A stretch of 50,989 bases of DNA from JBJKRF01 sp046704785 (GTDB taxonomy: Bacteria; Chloroflexota; Anaerolineae; Anaerolineales; Villigracilaceae), in the NCBI GenBank assembly GCA_046704785.1, contig JBJKRF010000120.1, forward strand, positions 1 to 50,989, in the 5' to 3' direction. This document shows positions 42,035-50,667 of this stretch, in pieces. The notes beneath the pieces were generated by a model. The model searched no databases. It was not told the origin of the DNA and saw only the letters and a program-made list of their open reading frames with translations. The position numbers and the translations under genes were made by a program. Every line of letters begins with the position of its first letter. The first letter of the stretch is position 1.

Positions 42035-42184
42035 CTAGCCGAGGCTACTATTAATGGTACTGAAAACGTTCGCAACGAGTGGGCCAAGGACGGTCAAAAC
42101 AGCAATGACAACGACAGCAACTAAAACAAGGATCAACGCATACTCAACAAGGCCCTGGCCTTTTTCTTTGGGAGCAAACAACAT
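42035..42184 (-). CDS. flp: Flp-type pilin (49 residues)
   Basis: Short ORF on the minus strand. The protein starts MLFAPKEKGQGLVEYALI, with the prepilin cleavage site after EKG and the invariant Glu-Tyr of Flp pilins (GLVEYALILVLVAVVVIAVL), then a hydrophobic helix and a short polar tail. It builds the Tad pilus. A perfect AAGGAGGTGA lies before the ATG. It has its own promoter and terminator, which fits the high expression needed for the major subunit. Prepilin peptidase is not in this window. Confidence 0.95.
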   Translation of the reverse strand: MLFAPKEKGQGLVEYALILVLVAVVVIAVLTVLGPLVANVFSTINSSLG

Positions 42185-42234
42185 ACTCTTCACCTCCTTT
42201 CTGTTTATAGATTCTCCAAATTAGAGTTAAATTA

Positions 42235-42263
42235 ATTATATAACTTGAAAAAAGAAATAACAA
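42235..42263 (-). promoter_or_regulatory. Promoter of flp
   Basis: Minus-strand TTGTTA (42258-42263), 17-bp spacer, perfect TATAAT (42235-42240), about 50 nt before the flp ATG in a very AT-rich region. Confidence 0.75.
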
Positions 42264-42349
42264 GAAAAGGGAAAAATAGGTGCGTTTACAATTATGTAAT
42301 CATGGTACTTCCGGAGCCGGCGGAATGGAGCAGATTTACGAAGTCGCAA

Positions 42350-43372
42350 TTATACAGACAGTGCCGGAACCGTAAAAGTCACGCGGGTTCCTTTTCCAAT
42401 AACGCTGTCCAACTCAAAAGTGCCTCCCAGCATTTCCACCCTTTCGCGAATAAGATTTAATCCCAGGCTATTGCCAGACTCTAACGTCTCGGTATCAAAT
42501 CCTTTGCCGTTATCGTCGACGACCACCCTGGCAGCGCTATCACCCATATCGACCATCACTTTAATAAGAGTGGCCTGGCTGTGCCGCGCCGCATTCCCAA
42601 GCAACTCCTGAACTGCGCGAAAAATCATAATTTCGATGTATGGCTCAAGTCGTTTTTCGGTGCCAGTGACGTTGACGTTTACATCAATGCTGGTTTGCTC
42701 TTTAAAAGTATCGGCGTAGCGCTTAATCGTGGGCACCAATCCCAGATCATCGAGCATCATCGGGCGCAACTCAAAAATAAAATTGCGGACCTTCTGAAAA
42801 GTCCCCATTGCAGAGGCTCTCAGGTTGGCAAGCTCTTCGCGAGCCTGCCCAGCATCGACCTCCAACAAACGCATGGCTATTTCTGTCTGCAAAATAAAAT
42901 TGGACAGTGCCTGCGCAGGACCGTCATGCATTTGGCGTGAAAGCCGTTGTCGCTCGGACTCTTGCGCCTGGATAACCATCTCGATGCTCGCCATCGCGTT
43001 TTTAGGAGAACCACTCCCATCGTCAGGCGCTTCCAGAATGGACAGTAGTTTCTCGAGGGTTGCACGATATTGCCCAAAGTGTCCCTGATCACTTTGGAGT
43101 TTTTCCAACTGTCCTCTCATCACAAAGAGTCGCTGTTGGGCATCCAGAGCGGACTCGTACGCCATTTTCAACTCATCGACGGATGTGTTTGCTTGAGTTT
43201 GCTGGAGATGGGCAGTAATCGCAGCGTTTCGCTGTGTAAGCTTGGAAACCTCCCCCTGACTCTGCTCGAGCATTAAGGTTACTTCCTTCAACGATCGATT
43301 CGTCTCTTCCAGTTCAGACTGAACGATCTGTGCAATACTCTCGGATGAATTGGTTACTTCACCAACAGCCAT
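42350..43372 (-). CDS. Cytoplasmic sensor histidine kinase, DegS/NarL-pathway type
   Basis: 340 residues without membrane segment. Residues about 12-115 are coiled coil. The HisKA_3 dimerisation motif RQRLSRQMHDGPAQAL holds H149, followed by ELRPMMLDDLGLVPTIKRY. The ATPase domain has QELLGNAARHSQA (N box), VDDNGKGFD and LGLNLIRERVEMLGG. It matches DegS-like kinases that sense signals in the cytosol. It follows its response regulator by 6 bp. Confidence 0.93.
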   Translation of the reverse strand: MAVGEVTNSSESIAQIVQSELEETNRSLKEVTLMLEQSQGEVSKLTQRNAAITAHLQQTQANTSVDELKMAYESALDAQQRLFVMRGQLEKLQSDQGHFGQYRATLEKLLSILEAPDDGSGSPKNAMASIEMVIQAQESERQRLSRQMHDGPAQALSNFILQTEIAMRLLEVDAGQAREELANLRASAMGTFQKVRNFIFELRPMMLDDLGLVPTIKRYADTFKEQTSIDVNVNVTGTEKRLEPYIEIMIFRAVQELLGNAARHSQATLIKVMVDMGDSAARVVVDDNGKGFDTETLESGNSLGLNLIRERVEMLGGTFELDSVIGKGTRVTFTVPALSV

Positions 43373-43378
43373 AGAAGG

Positions 43379-44077
43379 CTACTCCTCGGATTTTGTCTCG
43401 TAGTTCAACTTGACCCATCCACGTTTGAGCGCATACACAACGGCCTGTGTACGATCTTCTACACCGAACTTACGCAGAATGGATGTAATGTGATTTTTGA
43501 CCGTTTGATGGCTGATGCCCAGCAGGGCGGCAATCTCTTTATTGCTTTTCCCTTGCACCACGCAAGTTAGAACCTCCATCTCACGATCCGAGAGGGGATG
43601 AAACGGATTTCCCGGTTCACTGTAAGAGCGACGGGCCATCTCAAGCTGGCGTTCGAGCCAACTCTCGAATTCTTTTTGGTTCATGACTTGACCACCCATC
43701 ACATATTCACCTGAAGCCACATGATGGATAATACGATTCAATGCTTCCGGTTGAACGTCTTTCGAACAGTAAGCGGCAGCTCCGGCAATGGCAGCGTGCA
43801 GCATCTGTTCTGAATCGTCATAAGCGGTCATCAGGATCACGCGGGTTGGCATATGCTCCGACGTTACTTCGTGCGTGATCTGTTGCCCATTTTTCCCCGG
43901 CAAATTGACATCCACAACGGCGACACGTGGCTTGAGAGAAGTAATCATATCCAGCCCCTGCTCGCCATGAGAAGCCTGCCCGACGACTCGAATATCCGAA
44001 TCGATGGACAGCGCATCAGCAACTCCCTGTCGAAACAATGGGTGATCATCAACAATGAGAAGCGTTATTTCGTCCAT
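43379..44077 (-). CDS. NarL/FixJ family response regulator (DegU-like)
   Basis: 232 residues. Receiver: VDDHPLFRQG, D56 in VVDVNLPGKNG, and Lys replaced in YCSKDVQPE region consistent with the conserved Lys. C-terminal LuxR-type HTH (about 165-230): LSDREMEVLTCVVQGKSNKEIAALLGISHQTVKNHITSILRK. It binds DNA when phosphorylated by the adjacent kinase. ATG at 44077 is preferred because the receiver begins there; a longer frame from 44227 is mostly leader. Confidence 0.93.
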   Translation of the reverse strand: MDEITLLIVDDHPLFRQGVADALSIDSDIRVVGQASHGEQGLDMITSLKPRVAVVDVNLPGKNGQQITHEVTSEHMPTRVILMTAYDDSEQMLHAAIAGAAAYCSKDVQPEALNRIIHHVASGEYVMGGQVMNQKEFESWLERQLEMARRSYSEPGNPFHPLSDREMEVLTCVVQGKSNKEIAALLGISHQTVKNHITSILRKFGVEDRTQAVVYALKRGWVKLNYETKSEE

Positions 44078-44215
44078 ACATTTCCATATTTGGAATTTTG
44101 TTATACCCATCACGGATGAAAATTGCGCTTTTTCCCGAAGGACGCCAAGACGGTATATCGAACAGGAATGCGCAACATCGTGCCCTTGAGTATTTTTACC
44201 TGCGGGCATAATATG

Positions 44216-44246
44216 AGTATAGCACAAGGAATGCGTCAGCGGTCAA
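44216..44246 (-). promoter_or_regulatory. Candidate promoter of the two-component pair
   Basis: Minus-strand extended -10 TGCTATACT (TATACT at 44216-44221) with TTGACC (44241-44246) at a long 19-bp spacing. Start near 44209; leader about 130 nt. Confidence 0.5.
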
Positions 44247-44307
44247 AATTCCTGGCCGGCTCTCTTCCAGGAATCGTCGCCAGCGGCATTTGCGACCCCG
44301 CCGGATT

Positions 44308-45795
44308 CTATTTCGCCCAACGATAGACCGCCATGTTATCGTGGCCCGCTTGCAGGGCAAATCTTCCGTGCGTCGTAAAAATTTGCCGGCCATCCTGTGT
44401 CAGTTTCGGATACCAGGACGGAAAAGTCACCAGATACTGCACATTGCGTTCGTCCATGAAAACCGCCAGCGCAGACTCGTTCCGAACAACGGGAATCACA
44501 TCCGGGGAGACCAGACCGGCCAGGTCCACAAGGGGATGGTGATCGAAATATCCCAAAGCCCCAATATCATGCGCCGCAATCGTCGCGCCAGCCGGGACGT
44601 TTTGTGCAACCCAGCGCGCCGTGTTGACCATCTCACTTTCGATAAAAGCCACGTCCTGAGCATAGACGTAGCCGCCATACACTGTAAACGCCAGGGTGAA
44701 GGCCACCACCAGAGATTCGAGCGCGAAACGATACAGGCGCATCCGTTCCCCCGAGAGCGAGAATACCGTTTCGACGAGTCCGACTCCGCCCAAGACGAAG
44801 AAAATCCCCATCGAGGGAATCACATAGCGGCCATGCTGGTACAGCGGCAGGCGGGAGGCGTAAAGATAAATATAGCCGGCCCACCACACGAACGCAAAAA
44901 CGAGGCTCCACTGCCGAGCACGGACTGCTTTAAACCCTTTGATGGAAAAAAAAGGCAGGAGAACCAACGCCGGACCGGCAAAGTAGACGCCGAAGATATT
45001 AAGCAGCCTTTCGCCCCAGGGCACAAGCTGCCAACTGGCATATTCGGCCTGTTTGGCGTAGAAGGTATTTGGCATGGGCGTACCCGACAAGGCCAAATTG
45101 AGCAGCAAATAAGGCGCCAACAGGGCGGCAACCCCCATCGCCAGGCGCGCGAAACGGACAAGCCGCGATGAGAAGCTGCCCTGTTCGACAAGCGCCAACA
45201 AAGTCAGGGGGCCCAGCAAGGTCAGGCCGTCTGGGCGCACCCAAACGCTGAGACCCGTCAACCCACCCAAAAGGAGATAGCGCCGATTTCCCGTCAAGAG
45301 CAGGCAAAGGACGCCCGTCAGAATCAGTGTGTGAAGCAACGTCTCCATACCGGAGACAGCCGACCAGGCAAAATGCCACTCCAGGATGACGAAAAGGCCA
45401 ACCCACGGGAATCGCGCGCGATAAGAGGCGAGCAAGGCCCGCACGATCCGTTCGGCAAAAACCGCAAAGCCGAACAGCAATAAAAAGCCCAGGAGGTAGG
45501 TCCAGAGATAGGGGGAGAGGTGGAGAAAGAAACCGATCGAAAGCAGAAAGGTCCACAGCGGGGAGGTCGAACCGGCCGAGGGCTGGCCGGGGATGAAGGA
45601 CCACTGGTGGAGCAAAGCCAGATTACGGGCGTACGTCTGATGGATCCAGGCGTCGTCCAGCGGAAAGCCGATCCGGTAGGTCAAGGCGCTGGCAAGCAGG
45701 TAGCCGCCGACGACCACAACTGCTGCCGCGCCCAAGAACACAAGATCGCGGCGCTGCAATTCAGGGAGACGGCTGGAGGAGGAAGATAAGCGCAT
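44308..45795 (-). CDS. GT-C membrane glycosyltransferase (AftB-like first loop)
   Basis: 495 residues, 9-11 membrane segments. The first outside loop has PLDDAWIHQTYARNL and later SAGSTSPLWTFLL, close to the D-D-A/S-T-S-P-L-W pattern of AftB-type arabinosyl/pentosyl transferases using polyprenyl-phosphate sugars. SGMETLLHTLIL follows. The C-terminal 100 residues form a soluble domain (about 395-495). Overlaps the preceding gene by 35 bp. Acceptor unknown. Confidence 0.72.
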   Translation of the reverse strand: MRLSSSSSRLPELQRRDLVFLGAAAVVVVGGYLLASALTYRIGFPLDDAWIHQTYARNLALLHQWSFIPGQPSAGSTSPLWTFLLSIGFFLHLSPYLWTYLLGFLLLFGFAVFAERIVRALLASYRARFPWVGLFVILEWHFAWSAVSGMETLLHTLILTGVLCLLLTGNRRYLLLGGLTGLSVWVRPDGLTLLGPLTLLALVEQGSFSSRLVRFARLAMGVAALLAPYLLLNLALSGTPMPNTFYAKQAEYASWQLVPWGERLLNIFGVYFAGPALVLLPFFSIKGFKAVRARQWSLVFAFVWWAGYIYLYASRLPLYQHGRYVIPSMGIFFVLGGVGLVETVFSLSGERMRLYRFALESLVVAFTLAFTVYGGYVYAQDVAFIESEMVNTARWVAQNVPAGATIAAHDIGALGYFDHHPLVDLAGLVSPDVIPVVRNESALAVFMDERNVQYLVTFPSWYPKLTQDGRQIFTTHGRFALQAGHDNMAVYRWAK

Positions 45796-47323
45796 CGTTG
45801 ACCTTGCCGAGGTATTCCAGGCCCGTCTGGTTCTGCGGATGTTCGTACACCGAAGTATAGGTATCTGGCAGCGCGTCCTTTTCTAGGATCAGCACGTGAG
45901 CGCCAAATTTCTGCGAGAGTTCGTCCAGAGTGGCCGGGCCATTTCGCGGAATCTCGATGGCGGTGCGCCCACTAGCCAGAAAAAAACCGGGCGGATTAGC
46001 CACAAAGACGCCGTCTTGGGCAGGCACCCGCCAGGCAAGATAGTTTTCTACCGCATGGTAGTTCGAGGCAGATTCATTCCAGCTTCCATGAATGACGCGG
46101 ATATCGATGAGTAAAAACGTCATGGCAATATCCAGCGCCAGCATGCCCCACAGAAAAATGGAGAAAGCGGACGGCGTAAACCAGCCGCGGCGTCGCGCCC
46201 GTTGAACGATAATTTCCAACCCAAACGGGGCCAGGCTCCACCAGACGGGCTGGAACGTTGCGCCCGCATGGAAGAAACTGCCCCGCGCGCCCGCAAACGG
46301 GAACAGGAGGGTCATAACCAGGAATAAAATTCCCCATCCCAGCATGACAATACGCAGACGCAAATCTTTGCGCAAGGCATAGACCCCAAGCAGGATAAAC
46401 GGCCAGAGGAAAATGTTGCCCTGGGCGGCAAAGGCGTTCAACAAATTCTGCTTGAGCGCCCAGGCCCGTGCGCTCAAAGCAGACTGCCAGCCGGCGGCAA
46501 GCCAGCGTTGGAAGGTCAATTGCGAGGGCGGATAGGTAAACGTATCGTTGTAGCTGGTCAGCCACAACACATGACCGCCGCCGGGCGTCAACGGTGACCC
46601 AAACAGCATCAGGTTGCGCGCCAGCCAGGGCCCCATGATAATCAGATAGCCGGCCAACAAAACCAGGCCATGTGATACGAAAAACGACAGCTTTTTGGGA
46701 AAAGACCGATCGCCTTGAGAGAATGCTTTATACAAGACAACCAACCCGCCCAACCCCAACCACATCAAGCCATCGGAACGCGCCAATCCCATCAACCCGA
46801 CGACGAGCCCTGCGGCAAAAAGGTTTAGCCAGCCATTACGAAAAGCGAACAGAAAAAACAAAGCGCCCAAAACAAAAAGGACGGCGAAGTTATCGGTGGT
46901 CGCCAAAAAAGGAGCGTGGTATCCGGGAAAGGCAGCCAGCAGCCCGGAGGCGAGCGCCAAATCACGGCGTCTGAAAAACGAATAAGACAGACAGGCCACC
47001 AGCGGCGGAGCAAGCGCGGCGATCAAAATGAAGATCAGGCGCGCCGCCGAAAAAGTGTGTTGCCCGCTTAGGAACATGCTGGCCGCAGCCAGGATGGAGG
47101 CCAGCGGCAACCAATAGGTATGGGAAGGATGCGGCAGGGAAACCGGGTTATCCAGATAATTCCACAAATAGGTTTCGGTGAAACCATGCCCCTCGACAAG
47201 ACGTAACCCACCTGCCATGTAATAATCTGCGTCCATGTAGCCAGGAGAAGACTGGAAAAACGTAACCGCAATCGGGGCGATCAGTCCGATCAGAGCCAGG
47301 AGGGCATAGCTACGCCATTTCAC
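45761..47323 (-). CDS. GT-C (GT39-like) membrane glycosyltransferase
   Basis: 520 residues with 10-12 membrane segments and a soluble C-terminal part (about 430-520). The first loop SPGYMDADYYMAGGLRLVEGHGF has the acidic pair of GT-C enzymes. Follows the GT87-like gene by 3 bp. The sugar and acceptor are unknown; it may be one step of a surface polysaccharide or glycoprotein pathway with its neighbours. Confidence 0.75.
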   Translation of the reverse strand: MKWRSYALLALIGLIAPIAVTFFQSSPGYMDADYYMAGGLRLVEGHGFTETYLWNYLDNPVSLPHPSHTYWLPLASILAAASMFLSGQHTFSAARLIFILIAALAPPLVACLSYSFFRRRDLALASGLLAAFPGYHAPFLATTDNFAVLFVLGALFFLFAFRNGWLNLFAAGLVVGLMGLARSDGLMWLGLGGLVVLYKAFSQGDRSFPKKLSFFVSHGLVLLAGYLIIMGPWLARNLMLFGSPLTPGGGHVLWLTSYNDTFTYPPSQLTFQRWLAAGWQSALSARAWALKQNLLNAFAAQGNIFLWPFILLGVYALRKDLRLRIVMLGWGILFLVMTLLFPFAGARGSFFHAGATFQPVWWSLAPFGLEIIVQRARRRGWFTPSAFSIFLWGMLALDIAMTFLLIDIRVIHGSWNESASNYHAVENYLAWRVPAQDGVFVANPPGFFLASGRTAIEIPRNGPATLDELSQKFGAHVLILEKDALPDTYTSVYEHPQNQTGLEYLGKVNDALIFLLQPSP

Positions 47324-47326
47324 AGA

Positions 47327-48547
47327 TCATCCTATGCGCGTCAAGGTATCGACCCATAAACGTGGGCGGCGCACGGCCCACCAACGTACCCAGTAAAGTA
47401 GTACGATCATGCCCAGTGGGAAAGCTAAAAGAAAGATCGCTGGATGAGCGCCGAGGGACAAAAAGCTGATAAACAAACCCACCAAGAGGAGCAAAGCCAG
47501 CCAGCGGCCAAAGCCCCCCCAACGTTCGCTCATAATGGACAGCACCAGGACAATGGCCGGAACGGACAACACCAGCCAGTTCGACTGGTAAGGCAGGCCC
47601 AACAAAGGCGTAACGACCGCCGTCAGGGCAAGCGTCCAGAACAGGGAACGTACATCTTTCTCACGGGCAGCCACCCACTCGACCAACAGAAGCAAAACGC
47701 CGCCAATGGTTAGCATTTGCGCAAAACGCAACCCCAGGCCGGGGAACCAGCTTTCGAAAAGTTGATAACTGGTGGGGGAGGTGCTCCCCAGCCAATCGAT
47801 CATGACCGCGCGCAGATATTGCAGCGGCCAGGCCGGCAACAGCACCAATCCAATGCCCAAAAAGACGACAAGCAACATCAAAAAACCGCCCCATACCCGC
47901 CAGCGACGCTGAAGCGTCGTCCAAAAGAACAAGAGCAGGACGAGCAAACCGGTTGCCTCAACCTGGAACAACGCTAAAAACAAAAACGCGCCGGCCAGTT
48001 CATCGATGCCAGAGTCAAGCGCCCGTAGCGCCCCAAAGATCAATAGGGTCTGTACGATAATCACATCGCCCCGCAGCAGGGATGAAAGCCCAGGCGCCCA
48101 AAGCAGCCCAAATAACAGGAGCAGAATCAGCGGGATGGCCTTTGGCTGCCACTGGCTGAGCGAAACCGCCACCCAGACCAGACCTGCCAGGGCAATCTCC
48201 AGCAGGACCATCCAGATGGCGCGCGCCAGCGTCAAGTCTTGCACGGCTCCTAACGGGATGAACAGCAAAACGATGTGGAAGGGTTCGTTGACGCGCATGG
48301 GAGCCTGACCTGCATGCGCTTCGTGCCCGTAGACCAGGGTTTCCACATTGAGCGTGGTCAATTCGCCATACGGCGTGACCCCCTGCATCAAGAAGTTCTG
48401 CGCCCCTTTCCAAACTCCGATGAAGTCTTGCCCACCGGAAAAACGTTGCGTGAAATTCAGGTTTGCCCAGACCAATCCGCCCACCAGATCGACGGCGAGG
48501 AAAAGGGCAAACAGGGTTAACGCGATTGTGCGGCCGCTTCGTAACAT
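47327..48547 (-). CDS. GT87/DUF2029-like membrane glycosyltransferase
   Basis: 406 residues with about 9-10 membrane segments. The first loop GGQDFIGVWKGAQNFLMQGVTPYGE has the D-F/G-x-x-P-Y pattern of GT87 mannosyltransferases. Start at ATG 48547; a possible extended -10 TGGTAAAAT lies 6 nt upstream, so it could be leaderless. First of the three-gene GT-C cluster. Confidence 0.75.
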   Translation of the reverse strand: MLRSGRTIALTLFALFLAVDLVGGLVWANLNFTQRFSGGQDFIGVWKGAQNFLMQGVTPYGELTTLNVETLVYGHEAHAGQAPMRVNEPFHIVLLFIPLGAVQDLTLARAIWMVLLEIALAGLVWVAVSLSQWQPKAIPLILLLLFGLLWAPGLSSLLRGDVIIVQTLLIFGALRALDSGIDELAGAFLFLALFQVEATGLLVLLLFFWTTLQRRWRVWGGFLMLLVVFLGIGLVLLPAWPLQYLRAVMIDWLGSTSPTSYQLFESWFPGLGLRFAQMLTIGGVLLLLVEWVAAREKDVRSLFWTLALTAVVTPLLGLPYQSNWLVLSVPAIVLVLSIMSERWGGFGRWLALLLLVGLFISFLSLGAHPAIFLLAFPLGMIVLLYWVRWWAVRRPRLWVDTLTRIG

Positions 48548-48553
48548 CGGCTT

Positions 48554-48562
48554 ATTTTACCA
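48554..48562 (-). promoter_or_regulatory. Candidate extended -10 before the GT cluster
   Basis: Minus-strand TGG-TAAAAT ends 6 nt before the ATG at 48547. No clear -35. Confidence 0.35.
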
Positions 48563-48693
48563 GAGCGGGAAGACTTGCATCGCGAGGGAATCCGGAGTTT
48601 GGCAATCGGGGCCGGGGAGACGACAGAAGGGTAGATCCTACCGATTTAATGGGAATAAGTGACGGGGCGTTTGGTCGCCGCAAAAAGGGAGAC

Positions 48694-49605
48694 TCAAGCC
48701 CCGGGCAGGAGAATCCGCAAACGGCGCGGCAGGGTTTGATAGTCCAGCGTTTGCACCTGCTGGAGGAAAATCTCGCCATCGGTATGCGCCGGAGAGAGCT
48801 GTTCCAATTGGACGTGCAGGTGCGTGGAATGCAGTTCGTGGATGTCGGGAAGTTCGACAAAACTGCCTTTTCCGGGTTTCATAGTGCGCGGGAGCAGGGC
48901 CAGCATCCCCAGGCGACTGACGCGATGGGCATACATGAACGTCAATTTTCCGTCGAACGGATCGGCATGCGGCGTCATGAAAAACAGGCCGCCGGTGCGC
49001 GCGCCGTTCCCGACCGAGACCAGCGAGATCGGGCCGTCGTAGCTGCCGTCGTCCCAGGTCATGTGCGCCTGCCAGGTGGGACGATCCCAAATTCCGCGTA
49101 AGGCCGCCACAAGATAACGCAAAATCCCTTTGATATAGCGAATATGCGTCTGAATGGTCGTGATATAGGGCTCCAGGCCGATGGCTGAATTGTTGACAAA
49201 ATAAGAGTCATTTACCTTGATCACATCGAGTAAACGGCTCTGGCCTTTGGCAATGACCTGCACGGCCTGGTCGATGTCGAGCGGCAAACCCAAATTATAG
49301 GCCAGGTCATTGGCCGTGCCGAGCGGAAGGATGCCCAGCGGACCGACCGGCTGCTGCGCAGAGCCCGCAGCGCGGAACAGGCCGTTGACGGTTTCGCCGA
49401 TGGACCCATCGCCCCCGGCAACAATAATCGGCGAGGCGCCGTCACGGGCGGCCCGTTCGGCCAGTTCGATAATATGGCCCGATTCTTCAGAACGGGCCAG
49501 TTCGAAAGAAACACCGGCTGCCCGCAACGCAGCTTCGGCGTGCTCCCAACGGCGGGAAGCATTCCAACGGTTCGAGTAAGGATTAAGAATCACTCTGGCA
49601 GACAT
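48694..49605 (-). CDS. Diacylglycerol kinase family lipid kinase (YegS/BmrU-like)
   Basis: 303 residues. The DAGK catalytic domain has VAGGDGSIGETVNGL (nucleotide-binding GGDGS) and GILPLGTANDLAYNLGL; the late DGE in AHTDGEIF is also typical. Such enzymes phosphorylate diacylglycerol or other lipids, including bactoprenol-type lipids. A TATGAT box ends 6 nt before the ATG, without a clear -35. It precedes the GT-C genes and could share a lipid-carrier theme with them. Confidence 0.9.
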   Translation of the reverse strand: MSARVILNPYSNRWNASRRWEHAEAALRAAGVSFELARSEESGHIIELAERAARDGASPIIVAGGDGSIGETVNGLFRAAGSAQQPVGPLGILPLGTANDLAYNLGLPLDIDQAVQVIAKGQSRLLDVIKVNDSYFVNNSAIGLEPYITTIQTHIRYIKGILRYLVAALRGIWDRPTWQAHMTWDDGSYDGPISLVSVGNGARTGGLFFMTPHADPFDGKLTFMYAHRVSRLGMLALLPRTMKPGKGSFVELPDIHELHSTHLHVQLEQLSPAHTDGEIFLQQVQTLDYQTLPRRLRILLPGA

Positions 49606-49704
49606 AAGTCAATCATACCGTCAATTCGACGGTCGCACCCGTTTCAATTGGATGGCAGGCCGTGGGGTCTCCCCCATTTCCACCAGTCGCTTGACGAAAC
49701 GTCA

Positions 49705-50667
49705 TCAGTGCCAACGCGTTGTCTCGTCGAGGACGGATTTTTCCTCGGCGGATAGTTCGAACTGCAATGTGGCCAGGTTATCCTGCAATTGTTCGACCCT
49801 GTTCGGCCCGATAATCAGGCTGGTGACGGTTGGCTCTGCCAACAGCCATGCCAGGGCCACCTGCCCCACTGATGCAGCGTGTTGGCGGGCCATCGAATCC
49901 ATGCAGTCAATGAGGGCAAAGTTCTTCTCGGTCAACGCATGTTTCAGATGATCAGCGCGGGCGCTCTGCGGAAGCGGCTGGCCCGGACGGTATTTCCCCG
50001 TCAGGAAGCCGCCCGCCAGCGGGCTATACGGGATCACCGCCAATTCCCGCGTAATACACAGCTCACGCAAATCACGCTCGAACTCGTCGCGGTGGATCAA
50101 ATTGTAGTGCGGCTGGAGCGTGTCGAAACGTACCAGATGGCAGCGTTTGGACGCCGCCAGGGAATCGAACAGGGTTTGTTTTGCATAATTCGAGCAGCCG
50201 ATAAAACGCACTTTTCCCTGACGAACAAGATCGTCGAGGGCCCGCAAAGTTTCCTCGTGAGGAACGTTATCATCAGGCCAATGGGTCTGGTACAAATCGA
50301 TGTAATCGGTCTGCAAGCGACGCAGAGAAGCTTCTGCCGCTTTCATAATATGCACGCGACTCAGGCCCTCGTCATCCGGGCCGTCGCCCATCTTTCCGCG
50401 CACCTTGGTTGCCAGGATGAGTTTATCGCGCGGAATCCCCGTCTGTTTCATCCAGCGTCCGACGATTTCTTCGGCGACCCCACCGGGATTTCCAGGAACC
50501 CACTGCGAGTAGATGTCCGCCGAGTCGATAAAATTGATTCCCGCCTCGTAAGCTGACGAAAGCACCTGCTGCGAGGTTGGCTCATCGGCCGACCAGCCGA
50601 ACTGCATGGTACCCATACAGAAAACCGATACGCGAAATCCCGTGCGCCCAAGAATACGATAATTCAT
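49705..50667 (-). CDS. Aldo/keto reductase
   Basis: 320 residues, a (beta/alpha)8 NADPH-dependent oxidoreductase. It opens MNYRILGRTGFRVSVFCMGTMQFG; the catalytic set is D in FIDSADIYSQW with the Tyr next to it, Lys in LILATKVRG, and His in DLYQTHWPD. GLSRVHIMKAAEASLRRLQTDYIDLY and LLAEPTVTSLIIGPNRVEQLQDNL are also typical. ATG at 50667 (AGAGGA upstream) is preferred over the frame start at 50808. Substrate unknown. Confidence 0.94.
   Translation of the reverse strand: MNYRILGRTGFRVSVFCMGTMQFGWSADEPTSQQVLSSAYEAGINFIDSADIYSQWVPGNPGGVAEEIVGRWMKQTGIPRDKLILATKVRGKMGDGPDDEGLSRVHIMKAAEASLRRLQTDYIDLYQTHWPDDNVPHEETLRALDDLVRQGKVRFIGCSNYAKQTLFDSLAASKRCHLVRFDTLQPHYNLIHRDEFERDLRELCITRELAVIPYSPLAGGFLTGKYRPGQPLPQSARADHLKHALTEKNFALIDCMDSMARQHAASVGQVALAWLLAEPTVTSLIIGPNRVEQLQDNLATLQFELSAEEKSVLDETTRWH

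Noticed and set aside
44290..45171. Plus-strand ORF of 293 codons opposite a GT-C gene
   Set aside because: Antisense of a membrane protein; very polar and repetitive composition.
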